A stretch of DNA of 64,000 nucleotides from Pseudobacteriovorax antillogorgiicola. GTDB taxonomy: Bacteria; Bdellovibrionota_B; Oligoflexia; Oligoflexales; Oligoflexaceae. This document shows positions 53,442 to 63,850 of this stretch, in pieces. The notes beneath the pieces are model-generated. The model was not told the origin of the DNA. It was given only the letters and a program-made list of their open reading frames with translations, and did not search any database. Every line of letters starts with the position of its first letter. Positions within the stretch are counted from its first letter, which is position 1. The stretch covers positions 1 through 64,000 of the forward strand of contig NZ_FWZT01000002.1 in assembly GCF_900177345.1 (NCBI RefSeq), read 5' to 3'. The position numbers and the translations under genes are program-made.

Positions 53442-54229
53442 GCGAAAGTATTCTGCATAAAATTGGTGCCACCGTCCAACGCCGTATTGATGATTTAAAA
53501 ACGACGACATCTTTGGCCGAACTCAAAGAACAGGCAGGCAAACGATCTTATAAACCCCAAGATTTCACAGCTCCTTTTCGGGAGGCCGATAGAGTATCAG
53601 TGATTGCGGAGTTTAAGCGAGCTAGTCCCTCAAAGGGAGATATTGCGCCGGAGCTTAAGCCACTAGACGTTGCCGGCCAGTACTTAGATGCTGGCGCAAC
53701 AGCACTCTCGATCCTGACGGAACCAAGCTACTTCCGCGGTGATTTGGATTATATTCGTCAGATAAGGTCTGCCCATCCAAAAGCTCGGATTTTGATGAAG
53801 GATTTTTTTGTCGATGAGTATCAACTCTATCAGGCCCTCGACGCAGGTGCAGATGCGATTCTGATTATTGTGGGATTGTTAGGTAAGGAGCGAGCCTTAG
53901 AGCTTCATAGTCAGGCACAAGACTTAGGGCTCACCACGCTGGTGGAGGTTCACGATGAGCAAGAGCTTGCATGCGGTTTATCTCTTCAACCTGACTTACT
54001 TGGCGTCAACAATCGTGATCTACGAGATCTGAGCATCACCTTAGAAACGAGCCGCAGGTTGAAAAAGCTTATCCCAGACGATCAGCTAGCCATTAGTGAG
54101 AGTGGAATAGAAACTCTTTCCGATATAAAGAGCCTTCAAAGCATTGGCTACCAAGGCTTTTTGGTTGGTACGAGCCTTATGAAAACTGGCACACCGGGCT
54201 CGGCACTAAAAAAACTCATCGAAGGATAG
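53438..54229 (+). CDS. trpC: Indole-3-glycerol-phosphate synthase
   Basis: 263 residues, TIM barrel. VIAEFKRASPSKGDI (~52), ILTEPSYFRGDLDYI, LMKDFFVDEYQ, LVEVHDEQEL, GVNNRDLRDL and ISESGIETLSD contain the catalytic Glu/Lys residues. The ATG at 53438 overlaps the trpD stop (ATGA); an in-frame upstream start lies inside trpD. Cyclises CdRP to indole glycerol phosphate. Confidence 0.95.
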   Translation: MSESILHKIGATVQRRIDDLKTTTSLAELKEQAGKRSYKPQDFTAPFREADRVSVIAEFKRASPSKGDIAPELKPLDVAGQYLDAGATALSILTEPSYFRGDLDYIRQIRSAHPKARILMKDFFVDEYQLYQALDAGADAILIIVGLLGKERALELHSQAQDLGLTTLVEVHDEQELACGLSLQPDLLGVNNRDLRDLSITLETSRRLKKLIPDDQLAISESGIETLSDIKSLQSIGYQGFLVGTSLMKTGTPGSALKKLIEG

Positions 54230-54233
54230 ACTC

Positions 54234-54854
54234 ATGAGGATCAAAATCTGTGGCCTTACCAAAGAAGAGGATGCTCTGCTTGCTGCTGACCTTGGAGCCT
54301 GGGCTTTAGGATTCATTTTCTACCCAAAAAGCCCTCGCTATGTGGCTCCAGAAGCTGCTGCCTCAATTATCGAAGCGGTGCGACGGCGTTCACAAAACCC
54401 TCCCGATTGTATCGGCGTTTTCGTGAATGAAAATGTGGACGATATACGGAAGATCCAAAAACTGACTGGAATTGATCGCGTGCAGCTCCATGGGGACGAA
54501 GCCCCTGAGCTTTGTACGCAATTCTCTGGATCCATCAAAGCTGTGCGTTTGTTTAGCGAGACTGATCTTGAGTCCGTAGCCGCCTTTGATGGGATCATTG
54601 ACTATTTACTGATTGATGCAGCAGTGAAAGGGCAGTATGGGGGAACTGGGCAACTTGCTAATTGGGAACTGGCTAAAAAGGCAAAGTCAAGCAGCGCGCC
54701 TTTGATTCTTTCCGGTGGGCTGGATCCTGAAACAGTCAAGGCTGCTTGGGATGCTGTTCAGCCCTGGGCGCTCGACTTATCTTCCGGTGTAGAGCAAGAA
54801 CCAGGCATCAAAGATCATGAAAAATTACGACGTCTTTTCCGAGAGGAGATATAA
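54234..54854 (+). CDS. trpF: Phosphoribosylanthranilate isomerase
   Basis: 206 residues, TIM barrel. Starts [11 protein letters not shown] with the catalytic Cys (~6); [12 protein letters not shown] (~27), GVFVNE, VQLHGDE (~81), [15 protein letters not shown] (catalytic Asp ~125) and LSGGLDPE follow. Separate gene rather than a TrpC-TrpF fusion. Its 3' end continues past the start of trpB (GTG at 54856) only by one-base spacing. Confidence 0.94.
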   Translation: MRIKICGLTKEEDALLAADLGAWALGFIFYPKSPRYVAPEAAASIIEAVRRRSQNPPDCIGVFVNENVDDIRKIQKLTGIDRVQLHGDEAPELCTQFSGSIKAVRLFSETDLESVAAFDGIIDYLLIDAAVKGQYGGTGQLANWELAKKAKSSSAPLILSGGLDPETVKAAWDAVQPWALDLSSGVEQEPGIKDHEKLRRLFREEI

Positions 54855-54855
54855 A

Positions 54856-56031
54856 GTGAAGCAATTTCCAGATGAAAAAGGTTATTTTGGGCGCTACGGT
54901 GGCCGCTTTGTACCGGAAACTTTAGTGGAGCCGGTCAAGGAGCTTGAAGCGGGCTTTCGCAAGTATTGTGGTGATGATGACTTCCAACAAGAGTTAGATG
55001 AAATTCTCCGCGACTACGTAGGGCGACCGACTCCATTATCTTATGCAAAGAGACTTACGGAGCATCTCGGTGGCGCGAAGATTTACCTGAAGCGAGAGGA
55101 TTTGCTTCATACCGGCGCTCATAAAATCAATAACGCCATTGGCCAAGTTCTGCTAGCGAAGCGAATGGGTAAACATCGCATCATCGCTGAAACTGGTGCT
55201 GGTCAGCATGGAGTGGCCACTGCAACGGCGGCAGCTTTGCTAGGTGTTGAGTGTATTGTTTATATGGGAGCCGTTGATGTGGAACGTCAGGCCTTGAATG
55301 TCAAGCGTATGAATCTACTAGGTGCCAAAGTCGTTGCAGTTGACAGTGGTACAAGAACTTTGAAGGACGCGATTAACGAGGCTATGAGGGATTGGGTGAC
55401 GAATGTCAAGACCACGTTCTACTGCTTGGGTTCGGCACTTGGTCCACACCCATATCCAGAAATGGTTCGCAATTTTCATCGGGTGATCGGACAAGAGGCT
55501 CGTGAGCAGATTTTAAAGGCTGAGCAACGACTGCCTGATGAGCTAGTCGCCTGCGTGGGTGGTGGCTCCAATGCTATCGGCCTATTCCATGCATTCCTTG
55601 ATGATGAGTCTGTGGCCATGGTGGGGGTCGAGGCCGGTGGCTATGGTATCGCTTCCGGCAAGCATGCGGCTCGTTTTTCTGGTGGTAGCGCTGGAATCCT
55701 CCACGGCACCTACACTCACATGCTGCAAAATCATGATGGTCAGATTCAGGAAACCCATAGTATTTCGGCTGGTCTCGATTATCCGGCAGTGGGACCCGAA
55801 CACGCAAACCTAGCTGAGCTAGGGCGAGCGACCTACACCTATGCTGACGATGAGGCAGCAAAAGATGGTTTTCGAGCCTTATCTCGCTACGAAGGCATTA
55901 TCCCTGCTTTAGAAACATCGCATGCAGTAGCCTATGTTTTGAAACGTGCTCCCGAGCTAGCCAAGGACAAAATTATGATTATCAATGTTTCTGGCCGCGG
56001 TGACAAGGATCTGGAAGGAGTTGCATCATGA
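54856..56031 (+). CDS. trpB: Tryptophan synthase beta chain
   Basis: 391 residues, TrpB1 type. [30 protein letters not shown] (PLP lysine ~86), [18 protein letters not shown], and GGGSNAIG. Condenses indole with serine. GTG 54856 has GAGGAGAT eight bases upstream; an ATG at 54817 inside trpF is less likely. Overlaps trpA (ATGA). Confidence 0.95.
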   Translation: MKQFPDEKGYFGRYGGRFVPETLVEPVKELEAGFRKYCGDDDFQQELDEILRDYVGRPTPLSYAKRLTEHLGGAKIYLKREDLLHTGAHKINNAIGQVLLAKRMGKHRIIAETGAGQHGVATATAAALLGVECIVYMGAVDVERQALNVKRMNLLGAKVVAVDSGTRTLKDAINEAMRDWVTNVKTTFYCLGSALGPHPYPEMVRNFHRVIGQEAREQILKAEQRLPDELVACVGGGSNAIGLFHAFLDDESVAMVGVEAGGYGIASGKHAARFSGGSAGILHGTYTHMLQNHDGQIQETHSISAGLDYPAVGPEHANLAELGRATYTYADDEAAKDGFRALSRYEGIIPALETSHAVAYVLKRAPELAKDKIMIINVSGRGDKDLEGVAS

Positions 56032-56825
56032 GTATCAGCAGAGTATTCGAAATGCTTAAGAGCGATGAAAAAAAGGCTTTTGTCGCTTATATCACCGCGG
56101 GAGATCCTGACTTAAATACCACAAAGGAACTCTGCCGAACTCTAGTTTCTTCAGGAGTGGATATCATCGAACTTGGGGTTCCCTTTTCCGATCCTTTGGC
56201 CGATGGACCTACCAACCAAAAAGCTTCTGAGCGAGCCTTAGCGTCAGGAACGGATTTAAAAAGCATCCTTAGAACCGTCAAGGAACTTCGCGATGAGGGA
56301 TTCGATACTCCAATCGTCCTATTCTCCTATCTTAACCCCATTTTTGCGATGGGTTTCGAAGGCTTTGCGAAAGCTTGCCGTAGCTCCGGTGTGGATGGAG
56401 CGTTGGTTCTCGATCTTCCCCCTGAAGAAGCGGAGGACTACATAGAAGCCATGCGGAGTCAAGAACTCGATACGGTATTTTTGGCCTCTCCAACGACCAC
56501 CCGGGAGCGATTAGAATTGATCAATAGGGAGTCTCGCGGTTTCGTGTACTACGTTTCGCGAACGGGAGTCACAGGAGTACAACAAGATGTTTCTGAAACT
56601 CTCGACCAAGAGATTGCCAATCTTAAAGATTCCATTAAGAAGCCTGTCGTGATCGGCTTCGGTATTTCCACTCCCGAGCAAGCCAAGAAAGTTGGAGCTC
56701 TAGGAGAGGGAATTGTCATTGGCAGTGCTATCGTAAAGATGGTAGAAAACTACCACGATCAAGCTAATACGATTGACAAGATAGCAGATTTTGTAAAGGG
56801 TATCTCTAACGTCCTGAAGAGCTGA
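56028..56825 (+). CDS. trpA: Tryptophan synthase alpha chain
   Basis: 265 residues, TIM barrel. [12 protein letters not shown] (~18), [17 protein letters not shown] (catalytic Glu ~48, Asp ~59), [23 protein letters not shown], and [11 protein letters not shown]. Cleaves indole glycerol phosphate and passes indole to TrpB. Last trp gene; the permease TTG starts ten bases after it. Confidence 0.95.
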   Translation: MSISRVFEMLKSDEKKAFVAYITAGDPDLNTTKELCRTLVSSGVDIIELGVPFSDPLADGPTNQKASERALASGTDLKSILRTVKELRDEGFDTPIVLFSYLNPIFAMGFEGFAKACRSSGVDGALVLDLPPEEAEDYIEAMRSQELDTVFLASPTTTRERLELINRESRGFVYYVSRTGVTGVQQDVSETLDQEIANLKDSIKKPVVIGFGISTPEQAKKVGALGEGIVIGSAIVKMVENYHDQANTIDKIADFVKGISNVLKS

Positions 56826-56835
56826 AGGAGCCGGG

Positions 56836-58995
56836 TTGAGTCAACTAGAGCGAAGAATCGGATTGCTTTCTGTCGTAGCTATCTGTCTCGGTGCAGCACT
56901 CGGCAGTGGAATCTTCGTTCTACCTGGAATTGCTTCTGAACTTACAGGGCCATCGGTTTGGCTAGCTTACTTATGTGCTGGGATCTGTATCCTTCCAGCA
57001 GCAGTTTCGAAGTCTGAGCTATCGACAGCTATGCCAACCTCTGGCGGAACCTACATCTATCTTGAGCGAACCTTTGGCCCCTTAGTGGGTACGATTGCGG
57101 GGCTTGGACTCTGGCTTTCGTTATTGCTCAAGAGTACCTTCTCTCTGGTAGGCTTTGGAGCCTACCTTTCTGTATTTACCGATGCTCCTGTTCAGTATGC
57201 TGCCTTGGGGCTGCTGATTTTTATCGTAGGTATAAACCTCGTCGGTATCAGTAAGCTGAGCAAGGCGGTTTTGGCTATTGTCACTTTGGTTCTGGTAGCA
57301 TTAGGCACCCTAGTTATTGGTGGCAGTTTTACCTTCCAGCCATCTAATCTAAGTCCGTTGTTCCCCAAGGGAGCTTATGGCCTGATTTCTGCGACTGGCT
57401 TTGTCTTCGTTGCATTCGCTGGTGTTGATAAGGTTGCAGCGATTGCCGAGGAAGTGAAGGACCCAGGGAAGAACCTTCCAAGAGGGATTCTATTGTCTCT
57501 TGCGATCATCACGACCCTCTACACCGGCTTGAGCTTTGTCTTCGTTGGAAACTTCGAGGCAGAGTCCTTTGCTAAAGACCTTAAGCCAGTTTATACCCTA
57601 GCCCATCAGCTTGGTGGTGAGTACGCTGGGATGGTCGCAGGTATTTTAGGAGTTCTCACTCTGACGTCCATGGCGAATGTAGGCGTAATGGCCGCGTCCC
57701 GCTTCCCGTTTGCTATGGCCCGCGAAAATTTGATGCCGAGTATCTTTGCCTATCTGAGTCCTCGGTTCTTGACCCCTTCGTTTGCCATCATCTTTTCAGG
57801 TTTTTCAATCGGTTTGGCAATTATGTTGATCCCGGTAGACAAGGTCGTAAAAGTTGCTAGCGCATTCATGCTCTGTATCTACATTGCCGAGAATATCACT
57901 GTTATAGTTCTACGGGAAAATCGGGTTCAGTGGTATACACCCCCTTACAAGTCTTTTCTCTACCCTTGGTTGCAAATTTTCGGGATTATTACCTGTGCTG
58001 GAATCTTGTTCCTTATGGGACCCATTGTTGGGATTTCGATCGGTGCTGCGATTTTTGTAGGCGGTTCGGTATACCTCGTCTACGGTCGCAAGCAAACCAA
58101 TCGTAAGGGTGTTGTTGGGATAAGGGGGCGCCGCCAAGATCTCATTGAAGAGCGCAATCCTATTGTTCCCGAGCGAGATGAGTTGTTTTTCTTCGACCAG
58201 GCTGCGGTTGTTGTCTCGCTCTTTGGTGAAGAACGATCACCGGAAGTTTTATTGGAGCTAGGCGCTGCTCTTGCAGAAGGCGGCAAGGTGGAAGTGGTTC
58301 ATCTTACAGAGATACCCGAACAGATGTCGATCGATGATATCAGCACTGAGGGTAGCTTTATCAAGTCGCTGAGGCGGCGCTTTCAGGCCATGTCCATTGA
58401 TAAGAATTTCTTGGTGGAATTTGAACCTGTTGTATCTCATGATATCTACAAAACAGTTCACGAGATTTCGAATCGACTCCATTGCAACTGGCTTGTGAAG
58501 GAGTGGGGTGGACGATCTCGGGGTAATATCACCATCCATAATCAGATGGGTTGGCTTGAAGAGCATTTGGCCTGTAACGTGGCCACCTTTAAGGATCGCG
58601 GGATTCGATATTTTCGTAAAATCATGGTCTATGTTGACCAAGGACCTCACAACCCTTTGATAATTAAAACCTGCGTAAAACTAGCGGAAACCAACGATGC
58701 TGAGCTGGTGTTTGTTCGCTGGGTCCCCGAGGAATTTACCCAGAAGCGTGTGAAGGCTGAAGACTCATTTCTTAGAGAAGCAACGAACGTTTTTGCCCCT
58801 GATTCATCAAGCCATGTGATTCAGGGCCAGAATGAGCTATTCGATATTGTAGCCTTAACAGCTGAATATGACCTCCTCATCATGGGGGCACTTCCTTCGC
58901 AGTCCTTCTTAGAGGCGATGTTCGGTTCAAAGCAGGACAAGATCACTGAAAAGGCTGCTTGTTCTGTGCTACGTATTCAAACCTCGGGTTTATAA
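56836..58995 (+). CDS. APC-family amino acid permease fused to Usp-like domains
   Basis: 719 residues. About twelve membrane spans in ~1-415, beginning with the APC signature GAALGSGIFVLPG (~18). A cytoplasmic C-terminal part of about 270 residues contains two universal-stress-protein-like modules (~450-560 and ~595-719; the last ends LLIMGALPSQSFLEAMFGS, then ACSVLRIQ). AAGGAG precedes the TTG. Ten bases after trpA, so probably in the trp unit; tryptophan or another amino acid as substrate is inference. The 3' end overlaps the convergent gene by six bases. Confidence 0.88.
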   Translation: MSQLERRIGLLSVVAICLGAALGSGIFVLPGIASELTGPSVWLAYLCAGICILPAAVSKSELSTAMPTSGGTYIYLERTFGPLVGTIAGLGLWLSLLLKSTFSLVGFGAYLSVFTDAPVQYAALGLLIFIVGINLVGISKLSKAVLAIVTLVLVALGTLVIGGSFTFQPSNLSPLFPKGAYGLISATGFVFVAFAGVDKVAAIAEEVKDPGKNLPRGILLSLAIITTLYTGLSFVFVGNFEAESFAKDLKPVYTLAHQLGGEYAGMVAGILGVLTLTSMANVGVMAASRFPFAMARENLMPSIFAYLSPRFLTPSFAIIFSGFSIGLAIMLIPVDKVVKVASAFMLCIYIAENITVIVLRENRVQWYTPPYKSFLYPWLQIFGIITCAGILFLMGPIVGISIGAAIFVGGSVYLVYGRKQTNRKGVVGIRGRRQDLIEERNPIVPERDELFFFDQAAVVVSLFGEERSPEVLLELGAALAEGGKVEVVHLTEIPEQMSIDDISTEGSFIKSLRRRFQAMSIDKNFLVEFEPVVSHDIYKTVHEISNRLHCNWLVKEWGGRSRGNITIHNQMGWLEEHLACNVATFKDRGIRYFRKIMVYVDQGPHNPLIIKTCVKLAETNDAELVFVRWVPEEFTQKRVKAEDSFLREATNVFAPDSSSHVIQGQNELFDIVALTAEYDLLIMGALPSQSFLEAMFGSKQDKITEKAACSVLRIQTSGL

Positions 58996-61365
58996 ACTCG
59001 CTTCTAGACCAAGACCAAACGCGAATTGAGAATAGCTTTGAGCTTCTTCGCTAGAGTTTCCTTGACGCCAGTAGATAGGCGATGAAAGTCGTAAAAGAGG
59101 AGACCAACGATAGTAGGGCGATCCTTCTAGGGAAATAGTTTGGTCTGAGCGTGCTTCTAAGGTCTCGCTATAAAAGCCAAGCTTCCCGCTCCAAGACCAA
59201 TTGAGGCTGATAGCCCCGAAATAGTCGAGATCGACTCCATAACCAAGACCATCTTCATCCTGACTACTGTCTGCACGGAAATCGATAAGATTGACACCCA
59301 CGCTCAAGAGAAGGGCATCAGTCACTCTGAATTGCCCTTTTAGTTTTTGTAGCTGGCGACTTCGATCTTCAGACTCTGTAAAAAGCCTGGTGATCGGGTC
59401 GATAAAGCTTTCATCATTAGCAGCAGGGTCTAGGTTTTTGCTATGATCATAAATGAACTTAGCTTGGCCCTTCCAGTCGCGAAATTGGGTTATGAGGTGA
59501 ATTCCAAAGTGATCGAGGCCTGGATATGAACCAATATCAGAACGAGCGATATACGGGGTGACTTGGATTCTTGTGGTTGTCAGGTCAACAGTTGTATTGA
59601 CTCCCAGCATCAGATGGCGATATCCTAACTCACTTAGTCCATCTTGAAGCCATTGCTCAGCTGTTATACTACCAGCGAGTGCAACTGCAAAGAATTCGTC
59701 CTCTGTGAAATTCCAATTAAACTCGCCGTGAAGCTCTATACCCTGTGAAGCACGGTGGATCAATCCCTCAGGAAGGTCTAGGCTATCGCTGAAACGCAGT
59801 GGGTTATTATTGTTGAGGTAATGTACTTTACCAGAAAAATGGCTGCTTTTATCCTTATCTAGAAACCTTAAAAACTCTTCTGAGCTACTGACGATAATCG
59901 GGTTCTTGGCTGTCCAGAGAGTTCTTTTGAATTGTTGTTTTGCAGCAAAACCTTGTTTACTGAAGAACAGAGCCACGGCTCGGTAGTAATTCATGACTTC
60001 GTTTTCAAGGCCCTGATCCTGGAACTCCTCAAGTGCTTCTGTAGCTTTTGTCCAATCTCCACGGCTCAGCTGAGCTTCCACCAATCGTTGATGAGGATAG
60101 AGCTGCTGAGGAGTGGCTCGTAGCAATCGTCGCCAATATAGTTGAGCTCGTTGATTGATTCCTAATCGCCAGTATGCCTCAGATCTGAGCCGATCATTGC
60201 CCCTGAGTAAGGTTGGGATGTCAACATTCTCTTCAAAGCTGACATTGTCACTTAGACTACTTTTGCCTTTGCTTGGTTGATCATTTGCAAACCATTCTGG
60301 GTTTGTTTGTTTTAGAATTTTTATTGTTCGAAGCGAAAGAATGCTGGCAATGGATAGCTTGCCGTTTGCTAAACTGATGCTTTGCCCTCCATGAAGTATA
60401 AAGCGGTCGGCAGGTATGCCTTCAGATTTTTGCCGATTGAATAGGTTTTGGAAAGATGCATTCATCGTTGTGAAATGGTTTGCTGAGATCTTTACTTCAC
60501 CGTAGCCCTGCAGAACTGTAATCAGGGTACGATCTTTGAAATTATGAATGATCGTATCAGTTCCTCTAAAGCTTTGGAAGCTAAGCCCATTCAAATTGAA
60601 GACTGGAGATACCTGACCTCGGGGAACGCGTAAACGATAAACCCCTGAATCGATATTGAGGTCGCTAGAGCCAATTTTCACAGTGCTTGCACCTAGCATC
60701 TGTAGCTCCCATTGCCGAGGACTGTAGATAATTGTATAGGCATCTGGTGAAGTACGGAGCAATCGATCATTTGGAATATTGAATCGTCGGGAAAGGCGCG
60801 TTTCTACTGTGCGAATGTCTTGTGAAGTGTACGCGACTCCTTTCACTGAGAAACCTACCAGTCTTGCATCCTGTGACTGCCGGTCTGGAGAGCGGACTTT
60901 GGTTTCCAGGGGTAAAGGGACATCGCTATTGGGAGCGTTAAAGGAGCTTGGAAGAATTTTGAGCTTCGTATGATACTCGATAAAACTTTGTTGATTGCTG
61001 ACCTGTAAAATGAGTGGTAGCGTTCCTGTGCTCCAATTGATTGTTCGTATGATACAGTTGCTTTGCCTGCAAACAACCTTACCGTTGACGACCCAGCGAA
61101 CCTGATCAGTAGCATTCGATATGGGGACTTCAACTAGGAGGCGATCGCCGCGGGTTAGTGTTAATTCTTGGCTGGGAATAGCACTCAGAGCGATCTCCGT
61201 TGAGGCTTTCTCAGTTTTCTGAGAGCTGCGCGGAGGTGGGGCAAAGGTCACGCGATAGGGAAAGCCAGACTTGATTTCAGGACTGAATACTAGATACTGA
61301 TAAGGATCGCCCAAGGCAGCAATCGGCTTGAGTAGTATCAATATAGCAATGATGCGATGGATCAT
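58990..61365 (-). CDS. FecR-domain / TPR / outer-membrane barrel protein
   Basis: 791 residues. Signal peptide ~1-18. A FecR-like region (~225-350: GSSDLNIDSGVYRLRVPRGQV, then GYGEVKISANH and LHGGQSI, broken here) is followed by TPR-like helices (~395-490: YWRLGINQRAQLYWRRLLRATP) and a C-terminal ~280 residues of amphipathic beta strands (GYRHLMLGVNTTVDL; FAFGLGLEASL) likely to be an outer-membrane barrel. I know no characterised protein with this order. Envelope sensing or export is a guess. Lone gene between convergent apc and degP. Confidence 0.7.
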   Translation of the reverse strand: MIHRIIAILILLKPIAALGDPYQYLVFSPEIKSGFPYRVTFAPPPRSSQKTEKASTEIALSAIPSQELTLTRGDRLLVEVPISNATDQVRWVVNGKVVCRQSNCIIRTINWSTGTLPLILQVSNQQSFIEYHTKLKILPSSFNAPNSDVPLPLETKVRSPDRQSQDARLVGFSVKGVAYTSQDIRTVETRLSRRFNIPNDRLLRTSPDAYTIIYSPRQWELQMLGASTVKIGSSDLNIDSGVYRLRVPRGQVSPVFNLNGLSFQSFRGTDTIIHNFKDRTLITVLQGYGEVKISANHFTTMNASFQNLFNRQKSEGIPADRFILHGGQSISLANGKLSIASILSLRTIKILKQTNPEWFANDQPSKGKSSLSDNVSFEENVDIPTLLRGNDRLRSEAYWRLGINQRAQLYWRRLLRATPQQLYPHQRLVEAQLSRGDWTKATEALEEFQDQGLENEVMNYYRAVALFFSKQGFAAKQQFKRTLWTAKNPIIVSSSEEFLRFLDKDKSSHFSGKVHYLNNNNPLRFSDSLDLPEGLIHRASQGIELHGEFNWNFTEDEFFAVALAGSITAEQWLQDGLSELGYRHLMLGVNTTVDLTTTRIQVTPYIARSDIGSYPGLDHFGIHLITQFRDWKGQAKFIYDHSKNLDPAANDESFIDPITRLFTESEDRSRQLQKLKGQFRVTDALLLSVGVNLIDFRADSSQDEDGLGYGVDLDYFGAISLNWSWSGKLGFYSETLEARSDQTISLEGSPYYRWSPLLRLSSPIYWRQGNSSEEAQSYSQFAFGLGLEASL

Positions 61366-61445
61366 TGTCAGATCCCGGATGTAAGGAACAATCTTTTTTG
61401 AGCTTCTGGTTCCATCTCTTATCGGAGGGGTAGGCTTAGATATTA

Positions 61446-61475
61446 GGATTGGAAGCCAAATCAGGCATCCAACCC
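61446..61475 (-). terminator. Hairpin downstream of degP
   Basis: On the minus strand GGGTTGGATGCC (61475-61464) pairs with GGCTTCCAATCC (61457-61446) over twelve positions with one G-U pair and one T-T mismatch, loop TGATTT. No long T-run follows, so it may be a weak terminator or an RNA-stabilising stem. Confidence 0.5.
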
Positions 61476-61482
61476 TTCACAC

Positions 61483-62946
61483 CTATTTGCGGAGAGAGGC
61501 GAAGCGGTATGCACCACGGCGTTCCAGCTGAATCAAAATCTTGCTAGAACTTTTATAAATTTTCAAGAAATCCTGCGGTTTCTTAAGTGGTTGGCGATTG
61601 GCCTTGATCAGAACATCTCCTGGTTGAAGCCCTGCAGCAGCGGCTTTGGAGTCAGGGCTCACATCGGTGATAATGATGCCGGACCGGCTTTCGATACCGT
61701 ACTGGTCGATCCAGTTCCGGTGCCGATTGAGATCGAGAACTTCGAGGTTCATGCCAACGAAAGTATCATCGGATTGTTTCGATGGTGTCCGACGACTCGC
61801 CATAGGATTGCTTGGAAACTCACCCAGAGTTACTGTAGTGGAGCGTAACTTCCCATCGCGATAGTATTGAACCTTGACCTTAGTCCCCGCTGGCATCAAA
61901 CCAACTGTATTGGTCAGCTCATCTCTGGATCGGATACTAGTTTTGTTTACTTTGACAATGACGTCTTGATCCCTAAGACCTGCGTCTGCAGCCGGAGTGC
62001 CAGGCTCCACTCGGGCAATCAACGCACCTTTTTGACCTTTAGGTAGTTCCAAAGCTTGCGCTAGGTCATCATCGATTTCCTGGGATAGTTGTACACCCAA
62101 GTAACCCCTTGCTACCTTACCATCGGTAATTAGCTGTGTCGCGATCTTCGCCACAAGGTTTGAAGGAACAGCAAAGCCGATTCCAGCCGAAGCACCAGAC
62201 CGAGAGTAGATCGCAGTATTCATGCCTACGACCTGACCGTTCATATCGATCAACGGCCCACCACTATTGCCTGGATTGATGGCTGCATCGGTTTGAATAA
62301 AGTTTCCGAGGCTTGTGATGTTCAGATTTCCTCGACCAGTCGCCGAGACAACTCCGAAGGAAATACTGGTTTCAAGCCCAAAAGGAGCCCCTAGAGCTAG
62401 GACAAGCGAACCAACTTTTAGGTCTTCGGAGTTACCTAATGTTAGTTGGGTTAGCCCTTTCCGATCGAAGTCTTCGTCTTTGATTTGAACAACAGCGACA
62501 TCTGTATTCTTGTCTGAGCCTAATACTTTGCCAGTATAGGTTTCGCCATTTGAAAGTTTAAGAGAGATTTCATCGGCACCCTCAATCACGTGATTATTGG
62601 TGATGATGTAGCCCTTATCAAGATCGACCATAAAGCCTGATCCAAGCCCCGATTGTTGCTTTCGATTTCGCTGCTGCGGGTAAGGCATGCGGGGTCCAAA
62701 AAAGAAGTCAAAGGGGTCAATGGCTCCGTATGGCCTTTGATTGACGATTTTTGATACTGAAATAAAAACGACGGCCTTTGCGGCTCGATCTGACAGTTCG
62801 CTGACGCCATTTGAAATTCGTTGCAGATATTCCAAATCACGAGATCCTGAAATATCCTTTGCCCTTGGCAGTTCGTATGAATAGGCCGGTAGGGAAACAA
62901 AGACCCAGGTAAGCATAAGGGACAAAAAGCGTTTTGTTGTAATCAT
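61483..62946 (-). CDS. degP: DegP/HtrA-family periplasmic serine protease
   Basis: 487 residues. Signal peptide ~1-23. Trypsin-like domain with catalytic His ~119 (TNNHVIEG), Asp ~149 (NTDVAVV) and Ser ~228 (NPGNSGGPL). Two PDZ domains follow at ~285-375 and ~400-480, including YLGVQLSQ and GLQPGDVLIKANRQPL. It degrades or refolds misfolded exported proteins. An N-terminal Arg/Gln-rich loop (~90-98) corresponds to the LA loop. DegP, DegQ and MucD forms cannot be told apart from sequence alone. Confidence 0.93.
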   Translation of the reverse strand: MITTKRFLSLMLTWVFVSLPAYSYELPRAKDISGSRDLEYLQRISNGVSELSDRAAKAVVFISVSKIVNQRPYGAIDPFDFFFGPRMPYPQQRNRKQQSGLGSGFMVDLDKGYIITNNHVIEGADEISLKLSNGETYTGKVLGSDKNTDVAVVQIKDEDFDRKGLTQLTLGNSEDLKVGSLVLALGAPFGLETSISFGVVSATGRGNLNITSLGNFIQTDAAINPGNSGGPLIDMNGQVVGMNTAIYSRSGASAGIGFAVPSNLVAKIATQLITDGKVARGYLGVQLSQEIDDDLAQALELPKGQKGALIARVEPGTPAADAGLRDQDVIVKVNKTSIRSRDELTNTVGLMPAGTKVKVQYYRDGKLRSTTVTLGEFPSNPMASRRTPSKQSDDTFVGMNLEVLDLNRHRNWIDQYGIESRSGIIITDVSPDSKAAAAGLQPGDVLIKANRQPLKKPQDFLKIYKSSSKILIQLERRGAYRFASLRK

Positions 62947-63070
62947 CGATTCCGGTCCTTCTCAACAGATGTTAATCACGGTCCTGATGTTGGCATAGGT
63001 ATTATGAAATTAATTTAAGACCTTTGCCATCAGGCGACAGGTAAAAAAGCTAGGTTATTATAGGATGATA

Positions 63071-63769
63071 TCAGAAGTTGAAGGAAAAGTTCAGGCCTAG
63101 ATAGGTGGCTAAGTAGGTCTCAGTGTACGTGGAGTCGGTGCTCACAGTGTACTGCTGTTGGCGATAGCCGAAGGTGAAATCGACCAAAGAGCGCGTGACA
63201 TCAATGGAAGCACCCAGGTCAAAGTCGGTACGGGAGCCAATATTGGCTTCGGTTGCGAGTTTATTTACGGTGCTAGACATGGTCACAGAACTAAGATCGA
63301 GAAAGATAGCGCCGGTATTTCCAAGGGGAACCATCATTCCAAGGTTTCCCCCGATACCAGATGATTTTAGGTCGAGCAACTCTGTGCCTTCCTGATTGAC
63401 CTTGTAATCCATCATCGAAAAGATGGGGCCAAGATAGAAGTAAGACCACCGATAGCGAATCAAAGTGTCTTGCCAAGTGACGGCATTGGAGCTGCTGTTA
63501 AGAGCAAAGCTCGTACTTGCAGAATCGATCTTCAGGAAGAAGCCAAGAGTGCCGTCCTCGCCTGCATAACCACCGATTCCGTAACTGAAGCCAGTGCCAG
63601 TGTCATTGCTGGCGACAAGCTCACTTTTGTAGGTGCTGAGGCTAAATGATGTCAGAATTGCTAGGGTGGGTGTGATATGCTTAAAATCTCTAGCCCGCCC
63701 CGAGGCAGTGCTAGCGACTAGAATAATGGCAAGAATACCGACAAATTTAGCTTTTTTTATGTACTTCAT
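63071..63769 (-). CDS. Small outer-membrane beta-barrel protein
   Basis: 232 residues. Signal peptide ~1-25 (ILAIILVASTASG). Alternating amphipathic strands fill the mature part, for example GTGFSYGIGGYAG, DFTFGYRQQQYTV and TYLATYLGLNFSFNF, and the chain ends in Phe. Around eight strands would fit the OmpW/OmpA-barrel size. No clear ribosome site precedes the ATG. Lies upstream of degP on the same strand. Confidence 0.7.
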   Translation of the reverse strand: MKYIKKAKFVGILAIILVASTASGRARDFKHITPTLAILTSFSLSTYKSELVASNDTGTGFSYGIGGYAGEDGTLGFFLKIDSASTSFALNSSSNAVTWQDTLIRYRWSYFYLGPIFSMMDYKVNQEGTELLDLKSSGIGGNLGMMVPLGNTGAIFLDLSSVTMSSTVNKLATEANIGSRTDFDLGASIDVTRSLVDFTFGYRQQQYTVSTDSTYTETYLATYLGLNFSFNF

Positions 63770-63850
63770 ATAAAGTCAGTTGGTGGTCGTTGATACGCTG
63801 TTATCGGCAGCAAGGTGACGAACTTTACTGATAATTTTTGGGTTTTCATC

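Noticed and set aside
55574-55861. Minus-strand frames inside trpB
   Set aside because: Antisense shadows of a highly conserved gene.
63050-63065. TATAAT on the minus strand as degP promoter
   Set aside because: No acceptable -35 and it lies over 100 bases upstream at the end of the barrel gene; not strong enough to list.
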